Source: Branchiostoma floridae
Lineage: Eukaryota; Chordata; Leptocardii; Amphioxiformes; Branchiostomatidae
Reading direction: 5' to 3'
Assembly: GCF_000003815.2 (NCBI RefSeq)
Contig: NC_049980.1
Location: 16,692,021 to 16,756,020, forward strand
Length of the DNA: 64,000 nt
The notes under the pieces are model-generated. The model ran no database searches and had not been told where the DNA came from. It saw only the letters and a program-made list of their open reading frames with translations. How positions within the stretch are numbered: position 1 is the stretch's first letter; each line of letters starts with the position of its first letter. Of the stretch, positions 25,501-38,633 are shown in pieces. The position numbers and the translations under genes were made by a program.

Positions 25501-28500
25501 CGCGGATGTGTCCGCCTCTGTACTGTAGTCATTACACCAGGTCATGATGACATCATACACTCGGGTGTCAAAGTCACGAGGCGGGATGTAAAACTTATCT
25601 ACACTGATTCATTGATTCCTGGAAAAATAGTAGGAAGTGGTCAAATAGACTGAATAATATGCCAGAGGTCATTGAGCACAATTTGAGTCTGTCGTGAGTT
25701 ATCATCTCCCTAGGTTGCACACTACTATCCTCCGAACTCCTATAGTCAGGCTAATCATTCAGTCTATTAGTATTTGACCAATTTCTGCTGTTTTCCAGGC
25801 AGCCTATGGAGTGTGATAGAGACTATAAGAAAAAATGTGCGAGACATATTTGTATTTGTCGAACATCACAACCACGTAAAATCAAAACTGATCATCATGA
25901 CTGCATCAATGCTTGCAATGGGTTTATGTCCGCGATTTTTGGTCGAAGCTAAAATCCTTGCTGCGTTATTCTTTATGTCTTCTGCCCACCTAGTGACCTA
26001 CCCCTTCAACGACAGCGAACATTCCATTTTCTCCTCACGGCGAAATTAAATCCCTGCCAACATTTCTCTCTTTATCTCTATACCTCTGTACTTTTATAGC
26101 ATTCCTGCGGTCAGTGTTCTGGGCCGTTAGCATTCACGTCGCTCTGAGCATGATTCTGATTTATGATATCCTCCTAACCGACATTAGCAAGCCATCCATA
26201 CCTGCCCCTCCCCTCCCAATGACTGTGCCCTATTTTCGGGTCAGGATTGACGACGGTCGATCCAACAGCTTATGGTATATGGTGGACTAATCCAGACGGG
26301 AAGAGAGGAGAGTTCTAATCAGTGAGTACTTCCTACTGCGGTTTTACTTATATCCAGCCTGTTAGGAAAAATAGGTCGACTAGTCTCCAAGTAGATGTTG
26401 TGGTAGAAAATCGAAATGTTTTCTATAAGTTATAACAAACACTGCGTATGTTTGCAGATCCTAGCCGACAAGAACTCTACAGCCTATAACTAAATTTATT
26501 ATTTGATATATCTTACGCTATCACAAACTCACCACCTTATGTAATTTGATATCATCCTAACATCATGTGACCTTTGAGCTAAGTTTGAGGTGTAGATAAG
26601 ATACAGTACGCCACAGGGTGTATTTCTGCCATCAGCACGCCCCTAGTCCCGATGTTTGTGTTGGAGTATGCTCTTGTCGCCACCTTAATGCTCCGAAAAC
26701 AAACACTGTGGCGATGATTGTGATATGGCATTTGGGAAAGGCCGTGTGAATAGAAGATTCTTGATTATTATTGGACATTGGCCAGTAGTGGAGAAATGTC
26801 GTCTTAAAAGTTAGCCATAATAAAAAATATTCTATGGTCAAAAGGCTAATGCGCCATGTGAATCCACTGAGGCCAACAATGAACGTATTGTAGAAGGAAA
26901 CACGATTTTTTTTCTTATTGACAACACGAAAAGGGTGATTCACGTTTAACTGTCAAACTTTCAAACTGGTAACAGTTAACAGTTGAAATATTTATGCATG
27001 GAATCGGAATGCTTCTTTAATGCATCACTCGATCATGCCTAGTCTGTGTAACACAAACTCCGCTGTCCAGGGCTCTAACTGGCCCCTCCCCGCGGAGTTT
27101 GTGCCCCACTAGCTATAAGCTGGGGGAACTGTTGTAGAAAATACCAACACCAATGGCAAGCCAGGATTTCGGTCAAGCCCCCATTACCGTGGAAACCAGT
27201 ACATTTGCATGTCTCCACCACCCAGACGGTGGGCGGGCTAGTTGCCTCTCCTATTGTCTGTGCAGGCTGTGGTTCTCTGTGTGAAGGTCCCATGGGAGCA
27301 GAGGCATGTTTGAGTGGGAAAACAACATCTTGTGGGGATTTCAAGAAACTTGAAGGAATCTTGGAGCGCAGACTTTCCTGGAACTATTATTTTGCCTGGT
27401 GGTGAGATTTTATGTGGCCAGCAACGAAAGCTTGGCATAAAGTATATTTCTTTGATCTATATGGGCAGACAACTGCAGAAAAACAGTTGGTCCACAAAAA
27501 TGCGGCATGTTGTTGTGACACTTGAAGCCTGTCAAACTTCTCAGAACCATGATATGTCCCTCCTATATTGCCCCATTGTCACATCAAAAGTTATGCCACA
27601 GGCACATCTACCTAAAGGAATGCTATTCTATGTATTGTAGAGTAATTTTCACATTAGTTCTTCGGTGCAACGGTTGTTAATAAAAAGATGTCTCATATTA
27701 TAATAGTAGAACTGTGCATACATAGTCAACTGTTCCCACCATCAGTACAAGTGGCTCAGATCAAGGAGATCAACTACAGATAAGAGGTGTGATGCTGTCA
27801 ATCACCACATAGCAACCCAACCCAGTCCCTAGCAACCAAAAGCCAGGCTGTGGTGGGCTGTGATGACAATTACATAAATTATCCATATATGGAAAACCCA
27901 GTTCCCTTGACTTAAGGCTATTGTCCATCAAGCTAATAGAGGGCCGGCGGATGTTTGGCGGGCTGCTATAAGCGAGATTTAATCAGGCTAGATCATGCCC
28001 ACTCCTGATAGAATCCTGCTGAACGAAGTCCATTGCAATATTTAGGGAGAGGCCGTTCCAGATGTCAGGCCCGCACTAGCTGTGTCCTATAACAGCAGTC
28101 ATGCCCAACGCCATGATGTGTGTCTACCATTGTCTCTTGTTGTAAGGGAAGATGACTAACGCGACCAGATGTAGACGGGTGGAAGAGAGATGGACATGTT
28201 GTTTGTTTCTTCAGACGCCTGATAAACCAGCCCAACTGGACGGCATTTCTCAGCTATAACGTCACCAGTGTTCAGAAGCTAGGTCCCTCATGATTTATCT
28301 GAGGAAAAAAATCTGTTGCAAATGGTTAAATGATGTTCAACTTCACAATTAAACACAGTTTCTCCTGGTGGTATGCAACAGTAGGATTTATTTCTGCCCT
28401 CCATACCGACAATATGTTCTAGCTGCACCCATAATTACTAGTAGTAAATCTCATATCGTATGACTGGTATGAAGATAAATTGACCTTGCTGGTGATTTAT

Positions 28501-29709
28501 AGCTAGCTCAAGCAAATGGTTTCCGCGACCTTGCCCTTTGATCGACCTACTTAGCCTCCTTCTAGCCTTCTACAAGCACTGCCGTTTATTTTTGCGGAGA
28601 GCGTCAGTTCCTGATATGCAACATATGGGCCAGGTTCTTATGCCGGTGGCAAGGCAGAATCCAAATCCAGTATCCAACAGTTAACTCCAAGCAGATCCTA
28701 CGGTACCATAAGATGAAGCTCCCACAGGACAGGAGTGAAGCCGGCTTAGGAGTGTGTTTTTCTGCTGGATACTGGTTGGCTCTTGAGATACTGCCTCGCC
28801 ACCGATTAATCTGCTTGGAGATACATGTGAATGAAGGTCATGTCTGCGGCCGCGTCGACCCATCATATCAGGGCATAAGAACCTGGCCCATATATGCGAA
28901 GGAGGCTGCCCTTCTATCTCATCTTTGCCCGAAGGTATGAGGCAGGTTGTGTCTGGGATCACGTTGCCATACTCTCCAGCGCGCTTCAAATATATCTTCC
29001 TGTGACTGGTGCTTTCTTTGATGTTATAAAACGTTATCTAGATAGATCCAAAATGTGCTAAGATAATGATGTTAAAGTTACCTAAAGTTAATAGAGGGAG
29101 GTCAAGTCAAACAGGGGTGTGTGTAAAGGTGATAGTCGCAAGGTATTATTTTGTGATGGCAAGCTAGTAGAACCAATAGTTCCATCCATCCCTACTTGAA
29201 CGAGGTCGCTCGAAGTATACATAACCTATGGACCTTCATGTTGGCATTGTGCTGTTACGGGTGTGGCACGAAATGTGTTACAGTTATAAATCTTTTCACC
29301 AGACTAGACCACGGTGAAACACATGGTTTGGCTTTGCCGGGTGGAATGTCGTACTCTCGGGGCCTGCTACAACATCATACTGGTGGGAAACATGCTTGTC
29401 AGCTGGGATGAACTTGTCAGAACTGTGTAAATCATTGGGCCAGGCTCCACCACGTGATGACAATAGTTTATTCGCCACAGTTGGTTTCCAGAACACGAAA
29501 ATAACAAAATGTTATAACGTTGCATGTATCAGGGCAAGGTATACTCAATCTGCCTTACAATTTATCGTAGACGTGTACGGGTTACACTTACAGGCATATA
29601 CCTTGTCCATTTCTCTTCAAACTGTGTTTGCCTGACTTTGAAGCGATCTGAACACAGCCCATATCTGTAGTTATAACGTTTCATCCTCTATATTTGCTAC
29701 AGGATAAAA
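19591..29709. other. Gene-poor interval of ~10 kb
   Basis: I examined frames on both strands and found no exon with a family match and no chain of phase-compatible splice sites. All open frames are short and lack coding character. Two short sequences with the AAGCAGAGG hairpin-family motif lie at 23971 and 24128. The stretch just before 29710 ends in an acceptor-like TTTGCTACAG, so an untranslated first exon of the next gene may lie inside this interval. Confidence 0.5.
24128..24185. repeat. Short hairpin of the AAGCAGAGG family
   Basis: Left arm CTCTCAAAGCAGAGGTTG and right arm CAAGCTCTGCTTGGAGAG are imperfect inverted repeats around a ~22-nt loop. A related left arm, TCTCCAAGCAGAGGTTACGG, starts at 23971 without an equally clear right arm. 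Further relatives are at 37031-37121 and 47786-47879. A miniature element without coding capacity. Confidence 0.6.
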
Positions 29710-30228
29710 ATGCACCGTTGCTTGGTTCTACTTCTGGCCCTGTGCCTAGCAGCCGTTCATGTTGCCGTAGCACAGTCCCCTGTCCCGGCGGAGGGAGGAG
29801 AGAGCCCTCCCGAGGCGCCCCAGTCCCCGGAGGCGCCGGCGGCTGAGGATGTGGAGGGCACGGACGCAGAGGAAGACGTCGGAGATGTGGGCACAGACGC
29901 ACCTGACGGGACAGATGCACCAGGTACGGTACTGTCGCCATAGTGAACGCAAGTATAGAATCCACATATAGAATGGATACTGGACTGCTAAAATACGAGA
30001 TAGTAAAATCATGACAAGTCGACAGTGCATTTTAAGCTAGCTTTTTTGCATATAATACTACTCTGACGAATACGTGTCACCATTTGAACAGGTGAGGGCA
30101 CGGCCGCGCCCGTGGAGGCCACGACAGCGGCGCCAGACCAGACCACACCGGGAGATGGCTGTGCCGCCATCGTGGCAAACTCCCTCCTGGTCTTCAGCAC
30201 GGCCGCTCTTCTACTCACCAGGCAGTGA
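29710..30228 (+). CDS. Small acidic secreted or GPI-anchored protein, family not recognised
   Basis: Two exons, 29710-29923 and 30092-30228 (donor G|GTACGG, acceptor TTGAACAG|GT), give 116 aa. The first 21 residues are a classic signal peptide with a Leu/Ala core and likely cleavage after AVA-Q. The mature part is Pro/Glu/Asp/Ala/Thr-rich, with repeats of the type TDAPDGTDAPG and Thr-rich mucin-like runs (ATTAAPDQTTPG). The C-terminus is a small-residue site (GDGC) followed by ~18 hydrophobic residues (AAIVANSLLVFSTAALLL) and TRQ at the end, which fits a GPI-attachment signal or a single membrane anchor. It is probably an O-glycosylated surface or extracellular protein. No homolog is recognised by eye. 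The acceptor-like TTTGCTACAG nine nt before the ATG suggests a spliced 5' UTR. Confidence 0.75.
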
Positions 30229-30933
30229 TGACGTCACCGGGATGGGAGAGTCACATTGAGGGTGTCATAAACGAGACTGCATGGTGAATTTGGTGCTGTC
30301 CCGTCGTGCCTTAGGCGCTTGTGTTCTGCACAGAACATGGAATGATGTACAAAGTTGCGAATGACGGCTGTGCCAATGATTTGGGCTCTGGTGTCGGGAG
30401 TTGGTGCAATTTATTTTTGTGCGACAGAGTCCGATGATTCCATTTCCGTTAAGCTTTAAACATAAGTGTGAGCAAACAAGGTTTACACTAATTTATTGTG
30501 CCAAATGCGAAGATTAGAGATAGCACGTTGCACTTGAAATATACATGTGTCCCGAAAAGCTGGCTCATAGAGATGTTCGTTAGCCCGGTAAAAAGCTTCT
30601 GAACTATCCGTTCTCCTGGCAGTTTTAAACGTTAGCTGGCTGCCGACTACATACATCGATAATTATTTCATGTTGAAGGGAAGACGTGGTTGTACAGAAG
30701 CCCTTTTACCTGTTAACACATGTCCCGCACGTTGTGGAAGGTTGGACGAAGGCCGAGTATGACTCCCCCTGCCCGGGAAGCGAAGCTGACATGACCTGCC
30801 AGGATTGGGGGACGATCGGCCTTCAACAACACCGCGACAAAGCGTAAATGGTCCAAATGCATAAGAACGACGCCAGTATGTTTTAGTTTGTACGTTATTA
30901 AATGTTTATACTGTGTATTTTGAAATAAATAAA
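30229..30933 (+). other. 3' UTR of the small secreted-protein gene, poly(A) signals at 30924-30933
   Basis: No frame continues after the TGA. Overlapping AATAAA hexamers (GAAATAAATAAAC) at 30924-30933 mark a likely end, giving a ~0.7 kb 3' UTR. From here to 32570 I see no gene. Confidence 0.6.
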
Positions 30934-32570
30934 CAGCCCATGGGAAGGAAGACCTTCGTCAGTCTATGTGTCGATACTTTTGTGTTATTGTTTCCGTGTA
31001 TTGATATACAATGTAGTACTACAATAGAGCTAAATTATTACCCTTGTGATGAGATATATTGATTGGTAGACATACATTTACCGATGAAAGGTTTCACGTT
31101 GGCAAACATAGACCAAAACACTTAACTGGAATTGAAACAACCCTTGAAGAATTCAAGACGGTAGACTCTGTGACTCAGTAACGTGTTTGCTAATTTGAAC
31201 AAATTCCAGTCACACAGTACTGCACACCCAGACGTAAACAACGCGTGATTCGAATGTCCTTTGCTGACTTCTTGCGGCTGCTGTAATAAGTTATAGTGGC
31301 TTTGAAATGTGCACTAAGCAGTCGCTGGATCAGCTCTTTCACAACAACCTGAACTTCAAAGCCACTGGAAAGCTACATGTAAAGGTTCAAAGCCGATCAG
31401 CACAAACATCCATTCCTCTCCAAATTAGGGACTGGACAGGTTCCAACGACATACAATAGCAAGTAAATGTCACTGACATCTGTACTGACTACAATCCAAG
31501 TTGCTGTGGAGACCGTTCTGGAGGGTAATGCTGACAAAGGAGAACCTTAGCTTGCCGTCGCTCAGTTGTTTCCTTCCTGGCAGTGCTGCCAATGTGTTTC
31601 TGAAATTGCACATTTGTCCAGTCGACAACAGTAAGGTAGGGGATCTCATGAATGCATGTTGCGTTGGAAATGTTTCCAAGTTGTTGAAACGAAAGGTAAC
31701 TAACCGCTCGGAACGGTTAGAGAGCCTAGCTCCAGTTACAGTTATTGGATAACGGCAGGTTTTAATGAGCCGGACCTGTACCGAAATAGCCCGTGATGTC
31801 CTTATGGAGAGGGCAATGGGAGGCAGTGTCAACAGGTCATTATGGGCTGCAGTTGGGATGCTCGGCGGACAGCACCGAACATAAAACATTGGACGTCAAG
31901 GACGACTCAATGTGGACCCTGAAATGCTGTGAAGGTAGTGCTAGTGATGATGATGTCTTCTGTGAAAGAAATGGATGTGGTTTTGGGGAGTGGAAATATC
32001 CTGGTTTGGAATCAAGCTCTATCTATTAGTTTCTGTAATGCAATACGTACAACATCACAGGTTGTAACGACAACTTGAATTTGGAATGCATAGATCAATC
32101 ATCGGTATACATAAAGTGTGCTGACGCTGAGTACATTCCTGCCCATTGCGTCAGCCTCGATCAAATCTAGCTGACATTGTATTGAACAAAGAGATTGATA
32201 CGAATAAATAAGTGTCCATGGCATTCGCTTTAAGTGTCAGCAACAGTAACGTCCGCGGAATGATACCCTGCATTTTATGTAAGATTTATATGCAAAATGT
32301 ACATGTACATGTATCGACAAATCTAAATTCGTGTTATGATAAAAAGAGCGGAGAAACTAGATTGATTGTATCCTTCTTTGTCGCCCTTTGTGATCATATA
32401 CAACGCTACTTGACAATGACAATGCACAACGTAGACATAACTTTGAGTATGTAGACATGGATAAATAAGATTCGTATCTTGTGTCGTTTTGTCCGTAACA
32501 CATTCTAATATCTGGACACAAATGTATACCTTTAAGAAAGTTTACGTACTACATGAATGATGAGATGTTT

Positions 32571-35500
32571 TTATTCCCCTACCCTTTCTGTAATTGCTGA
32601 TAAGCTGTTTGATTTTGCCGCTATCTGTGCTAAACTACTATTTTTCCTGACCTCCCCCTCCTCTGTACAGTTTCCTGCTTCCTCCTCCATTTTGTGTTTA
32701 GAAGAGAGTCTTTTCAGTTTCCCTCTCGCCTCGGCCTCGAGCTCTCGACGACTTCTTGAAACGGCTGCGCTTCTCAAGGACTCGCGCGCCTTGGATGGAG
32801 ACATGTGAGAATCCTCTACAGACCGTCCTACCGGATTTACTGTGTCGGCGGTGCTGGGTGCCGTACCGGTGGTGCTGGGCACCGTGGCGGCGGTGCTGGC
32901 TATGGACGTTCCGTCGGACTCATCACTACCCTCGGGCAGCCTGAGGAGGATGGTGGAGCAGCAGGCTATGCCAGCGCCCCGGTTAGGATATGACGCAACC
33001 GCGCTCCACTCGTCTGTTTGTACATCGTAACATTCCACCTGGTCTAGGTACTTGTTGGCGCTCCAGTCGTAACCACCTGTACAGACGTGCCAATAATGAT
33101 GATTCTTAGTTTGTTTCTTACGTATCAGACCTCATTTAGAACTGATTGCTGTCTATGTGAAGCTGGTATCTCACAGGACTAAGCCAAATTGTGGAAGAAA
33201 ATCGCGCAACTTTCCGACTTAGTGCCGATTTCCACTGAGGTTACACTTGGGTGCGACGCATGAGAGTACGAAATCTAGATGAGCCATGCAGCCAAAATAA
33301 CGGCGTCCGGCGGCGGAACGTCATATTCTCAGTTTCGATACAACGTAACATTAAATTGGAAATCGCAAAAGGTTTTTCAAAAAGAGATTTGCAATGATAA
33401 AATGACATTTGCCACTTTCGCCGCTTTGTGATTTTTTTCGCCATTTTGCCAATTGCATTTTTCTTATTTTGGAAAAAAGATCGTAATTTGGGGCGACAAA
33501 TGACAATAGTGTCGATTGGTGCTTGATTGGTGCCATTTTGCGAATGTATTCCACAATTTGGCGCAGTGCAGTGAGATACCCTTATAAGGGCGGGATGTTT
33601 TACACTCCTTGTCACGTACTTCGAAGAGGATTATTGGCAATGTGCATGTCTTACATGTCAGTGCTTTAACTTCCAATAGCTGATGTAACTCGACTTTGTT
33701 AGTATTTCAAAGACTAATTACGATGGATAGTGTGGCTAGGGAGAATAAATTTGCCATCACTGGGTTTCATTCCTCACCGACAACGTATATCTTCCCGTCC
33801 AGCGTAGCACAACCGGCCTCACCCCGGGGTACAGACATGGGGGCCAGTCTCGTCCACTGGTCCAGGTTGGGGTTGTAGCTGTCCACTACCTTCATCCCCG
33901 CCATAGAATGACCATTAACCACAGTCATACCTCCCACCAGGTACAGCCGGCCGCCCACAGGGTGCAGTGATGCTGAGAAGCGGCAGGTGAGTAGGGGGCG
34001 CTTCTGTTCCCAGTGGTTGTTGACGTGGTTGTACCGTTCTAACTTGTTGGAGATTCTGTTGTGACCTGAATTCACAAAATATCAAACATCGCATGCATGT
34101 ATGAATGATGAACGATAAACTTCAATGTCGCAAGAAAAGATTAGAGCGTATATTTCATATGTTATAGTCTCTACCAGACTAACTGCACTGCAATAGAAAG
34201 ACTACTAGTGTTTGCCAGGCTAGTGGAGTTTGGCTATCATAGGATTCCATTGGCGAGTAAGTGACATCCCATGGACTGGCTCTAATTTTGCCGAATTCTA
34301 CTCTCCTATAATGGCTCAGGAGAACACGTTCACTAGCTCGTTAAATTCTTGGTCGTGAAACATGTTTTTTTTCTGTACAATTCCCGTGCCCAGCAACAAC
34401 AAAAAACGAAACGAGTGAAAGTATTGGCATGTATGAGGGACTGTCAAACGTCAGCGAAAGGATGAGTGCATTACTTGACCCGCCCATGGCGTACAGGCGA
34501 TGGTTGTGAGTTGCCACGGCAACCAGTCTCCGCGGGGTACTGATGGAAGCCACGTCCTCCCACCGGTCTACCTGAGGGTTGTACCGCTCCACGTTACACA
34601 GGCTCTCCTCGTTACTAACTCTACCACCTGAAACATACAGGTGTACAGACCGTTACAGGGACAGATACATGTTATGCTTTGGGCACATTTGTACCCGGGG
34701 CCCGACCGGACCCTGAAATAACCCAGTACCGCATGGTGTCCTACGGGGCCACGTTAGGGTAAGTGATTAAAAACAGCCCGTTTATCCGAAACATTACACA
34801 GGCTCTCCTCGTTACCCTTCCACCTGAAACAAATGGAGGAACGTTAGTGTGTTAGGCAAGCTCTCCTCGTGATTAACCCTGCTACCTGTAACATACACGT
34901 GTACGGTGCATCATGGGAACCCCGAGTATGGAAGCCCAGGTAAAACGAGCTGGTAAAACGGGATAGAACCCAATCTAACTCGGCACTGGTGACTGGTGCA
35001 ACCCAAAGAGCATTGGCGCGCCAGGTCGCCTCGCTCCGTGACCTTTAACCATGACCTACGACAGAGTCCCGCCCAAAACTTGTTTTCTCCTTTCGTGAGC
35101 AAGTGGGAGAAGATTCCCCACGAGCCGGGTGTGTTGATTCAGTTGGAAGGTCAGACGGGCGGAGGGTTACTGTGTCGTCTGTCGGTGCTGTCAATCACTC
35201 AAGCTTTCTATAGGTGCAGAGATATATTCCTAGTAAATCGCTTTCCTGAGAACTATCGTCATTATCACCAAGCGCTGTAAAGACATCCTCATTAGATAGC
35301 TTTAAAGAACGCTTATAGAAAGGCCGACACAAAACACTCAGAACAATATCCGGAGCCAATTCACTAAATTGTTGCTTGAAGAGTATTATCCTTTTTTTTA
35401 CTTACATAACTGTCATTTAGAAATGGAGCATTGTCATTACAACGCTTACGGCTCGATGTACAAACGTTGGGAGCTGTGACAGATCGTTTCGTGCAATATC

Positions 35501-38500
35501 ACCAGCTGCTTGTTGCCGCGTCACGTGACTGCGAAATTGGTGTGTTACGCAGAAGGGCGGACATAACGTTACCGGCTGATACAGTCAAGAATGACTATTG
35601 TGTGTTGATACAAGTCGGGGAAACCGCCATTTCAGCACCTGTTCTGTGGTATTCTTCGTCCGAACAGCTGAGGCGGTAACAACAGGTGCCCCCTAGCATC
35701 TGTTTCAGGAAGGTCATCTGGGAAGACCAAGGATGATTTATTCCGTCAAGGAAACCAGAGCTGGTATTAAAAATATCGTCATTAAATGACCTACACGGGC
35801 AGTCGTCTTGTTACTGAAGTGTGTGATGTCAGATACGCTGATGGAATGTGAACAATGGAATAATCCGGGATAGAAGCGCACGGGAACGACATTTCCGTAA
35901 CGGAGGCCAATTTACCCAGAGGCCTGTGTTCAAACTATACAAACCGCCAGCTACAAAAGCACTATCTTGCAAGAATACGGGGGCCCAAATGGCTTACATG
36001 AACTGCTAGGCGAGGATCACGTCTTCGCTTGTTCCCTAATTCTTACGGATAATCTGAACACGTTAAACTGATGTTCTCTAGACAATCGCGAGAAAGACAA
36101 ACGACAGTAAAGAACTGTCGATCTACAGGGACAGAAACCATACAAAATTTTAGAATAAAATTGAGCCCTGTACTTTTATGTGTATTCTGATGAATATCAG
36201 TTTTCAGTCAACCAGTCCGTCGACTTATTACATCTCATGTGGCTGCATAGAGCGAGGAGAACATTTGAGGAGGGAATCAGGGCCGTCTGTCGACGAGACT
36301 TGAACTGCAGCTTAAGTCCCTCGGGAGGGGAGAGAATGGCAGTCCCGGTAAGGCCACATCAAGTCAACTTTATGGATGATCAGCGATTTTGAAATTTTTC
36401 CCTTCCAGAGATGGTGGCGAACATGATGACAAAGTACCAAAATGAGAAAATATATCGCGCGGTAGCCTTGGTTGTACTTTTGGAAGTGTGGCCATGACCG
36501 TACGTAGTTCAGAAGTGAAACTAGTTCTACAGTAACAGTGGAACCAATGTGGTACCACCAATGTGGTAACCATGACTGTAGACTAGTTGTCGGCTTGTCA
36601 TATTGGCCATGTGATACTTATGTAGAGCTGGTCACTAGCACAGACTTGACAACAGAAAAAAACTCTGCCTCACCTACTGCGTAAAGGAAGTCGTCCAGCA
36701 CACCTATCTGGAAGCTCAGTCTGCACCTGTTCATGCTGGCTACGGTTAACCATTCCCCGGTACGGGGGTCGTACCGACATGCCGTGCGCAGGACAGACTT
36801 GCTTCTCCCCATCTCTTCTCCACCAACAATGTACACAAAGCCTCCCAGAACGGCAACTGAGGAAACAACATAACACGGCTGGGAAACTCGCAAAATTAAC
36901 ATCATCAAGACTAATGTCAGAAAGGTTATGCCTCCTGGTGCGTTTGCTTGTTTGCTTGTGAATAAAACACATCTATGCGTCTGATTGCTAGAACACCAAA
37001 CGGTGATGCCGCAATACACCTTACTCACGGTCTCAAAGCAGAGATTTCGGTCGCGTCGGGGGATATTCGTGGCCGTGAATGAGCCACTACCCCCCCCTCC
37101 CCCAAACGTCTGCTTGGAGGATAAACCTTACCAGCGTGGTGATGTCTTGGCACTGTGTCCATCTTGGTGAAAGTCCTCCACTTTCCACTCGCCGGAGTGA
37201 AACACATGATGGACCCGCCGTTATTTCCGGTACCGCCGATGCCGAGGACCGCTGGCAGTCGAACGGACGACCGCGGGTTTGTCCTCGGTGACTGGAGAAT
37301 GCTCTGCCGTAAGGGAGTCAGGTGGTAGTGCGTTGCCTCCTTCACCAGGTCCTGGAACTCCGGAACAGACATGAGAAAGCCCACGGACTCTACGCTGTCC
37401 ACCACCTCGTTAGGTGTCATGAGAGGGAAGCGCACGTTCTCCATCAGACGGACCGCCCATTTTTGCCGTTTGGTCTTGTCCTTCTGTAGCCAGGCCACCA
37501 CCGCCTGGAACACCTGCAGTTCTCGTGTGGCGCGCAGGTCGTCTCTGGCGATGAAGTCACGCAGTGTGAACCACTCCAGAGCCATGAACCCTGCCGTGTG
37601 CTTTACCTGTGGATCAGGCATGGGGGTTATTGCTTCTGATGATGGTGGTGGTGAAGAAATCAAAGATAAACAAGAGGTTCTCTAAGAAAATCAAACGTTA
37701 ACTTAAGATCATTTTTCGATCGATCGAAAAGAAAGACAGCTGTGTGTTCTGTGTATGCATATCGTCTTCTGATATTTGCGACGCGTTTCTTTGTGCGGTT
37801 ACTCATTCTGTTCCTATGTGCTGCTATTTTTGGTCGTCAGCTGCAAGAAGACTCCATTCGTCCTGTTTTGGCGGTCTTCGTTCACCATCAATGGCATCAA
37901 GTAATACTATATAAATAGCTCATCATATACTTAGCATTCAAAGATACAGAGGTCAGTGACAGAGATAGGAGTGTGAGGAGTAGCTATAGACTCTGTCACT
38001 GACCAAGTGTATACATACCTCCTCAAATCGGGCTGCAGCAAACTTTCCTGAATCCTCTTTCAAGTCATCCAGGTGATAACTGATAGCCAAGGACATGGTT
38101 CTCAGGCAGTTCTCCTTGTTCAAATTCTCTTTCAAGTACTTGGTACAGGCCTGTACGGCTACTGTGTACTTCAAACCATCGGCCAGCTCCAAAACGTCGA
38201 ACACGTTGGTGCTACTGAGGTTGAGCTTGGACGTGTACATGGACTGTATCACGTTGTCCGCCACTTTGGCCTGGACACCAGACAGAGAGATCTCGAACAT
38301 GCCGTCGTCATTCGGTTCATGGTCCATCATGAAGATATCACGGAAGTAGGTACTATACGCCGCCAAAACCAACCTGTGCGCCAAGAAACTCTTGTCTTCT
38401 ACAATCACACACGCGTCCCGGAAGAAGTCCTCTTTCCAAAAGCTCTGTGCGCCTGCTTGCAGCTCCTGTAGATGGTCGTCAAGGACGAAGGCGATTGTCG

Positions 38501-38633
38501 GCTCCTCGCCCTTCTTCGGTCTCCGAGCCGAGGACACAGCGGATTGACACCTCATTGCCCGAAGTTTTTGGCGAAGACTCGTGTATGATCCGGCGGATCT
38601 GGAGGCCGTGAAGCTGACTTGTTTGGACGCCAT
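32571..38633 (-). CDS. Kelch-like protein (BTB-BACK-Kelch, CUL3 adaptor type)
   Basis: Exons, 5' to 3': 38633-38019, 37606-37132, 36856-36674, 34627-34475, 34065-33778, 33076-32571. Phases match at every junction and total 2,220 nt, 739 aa. The start is the ATG at 38633 (MASKQVSFT), chosen because the 17 codons upstream open with a non-ATG. The BTB domain is about 64-170 (RDACVIVEDKSFLAHRLVL), BACK about 175-300, then six kelch blades (about 320-620), each with a Gly-Gly doublet and Tyr/Trp spacing (for example CRYDPRTGEWLTVASM and VERYNPQVDRWEDVASI). Proteins of this build usually recruit substrates to cullin-3 ubiquitin ligases. Odd: a ~120-residue Ser/Thr-then-Lys/Glu-rich tail follows the last blade, and the TAA stop lies inside an AATAAA. 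Which vertebrate KLHL is the ortholog cannot be told by eye. Confidence 0.93.
34790..34905 (-). repeat. Two degenerate copies of the KLHL exon 4 acceptor region
   Basis: The true exon 4 starts CAG|GTGGTAGAGTTAG and continues AACGAGGAGAGCCTGTGTAA (34627 downward). In the upstream intron the same segment recurs twice in the same orientation: CAG|GTGGAAGGGTAACGAGG near 34834-34790, and CAG|GTAGCAGGGTTAATCACG near 34890-34858, each followed by GAGGAGAGC and a related tail. Both keep the acceptor AG, so they are potential decoy 3' splice sites. Confidence 0.75.
37031..37121. mobile_element. Hairpin-family MITE next to the KLHL exon 2 donor
   Basis: Starts TCTCAAAGCAGAGATTTCGG and ends AAACGTCTGCTTGGAGGA; the ends are imperfect inverted repeats. 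It shares its end motif with the elements at 24128 and 47786. Its right end is about 10 nt from the donor of KLHL exon 2 (exon end at 37132). Confidence 0.55.
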
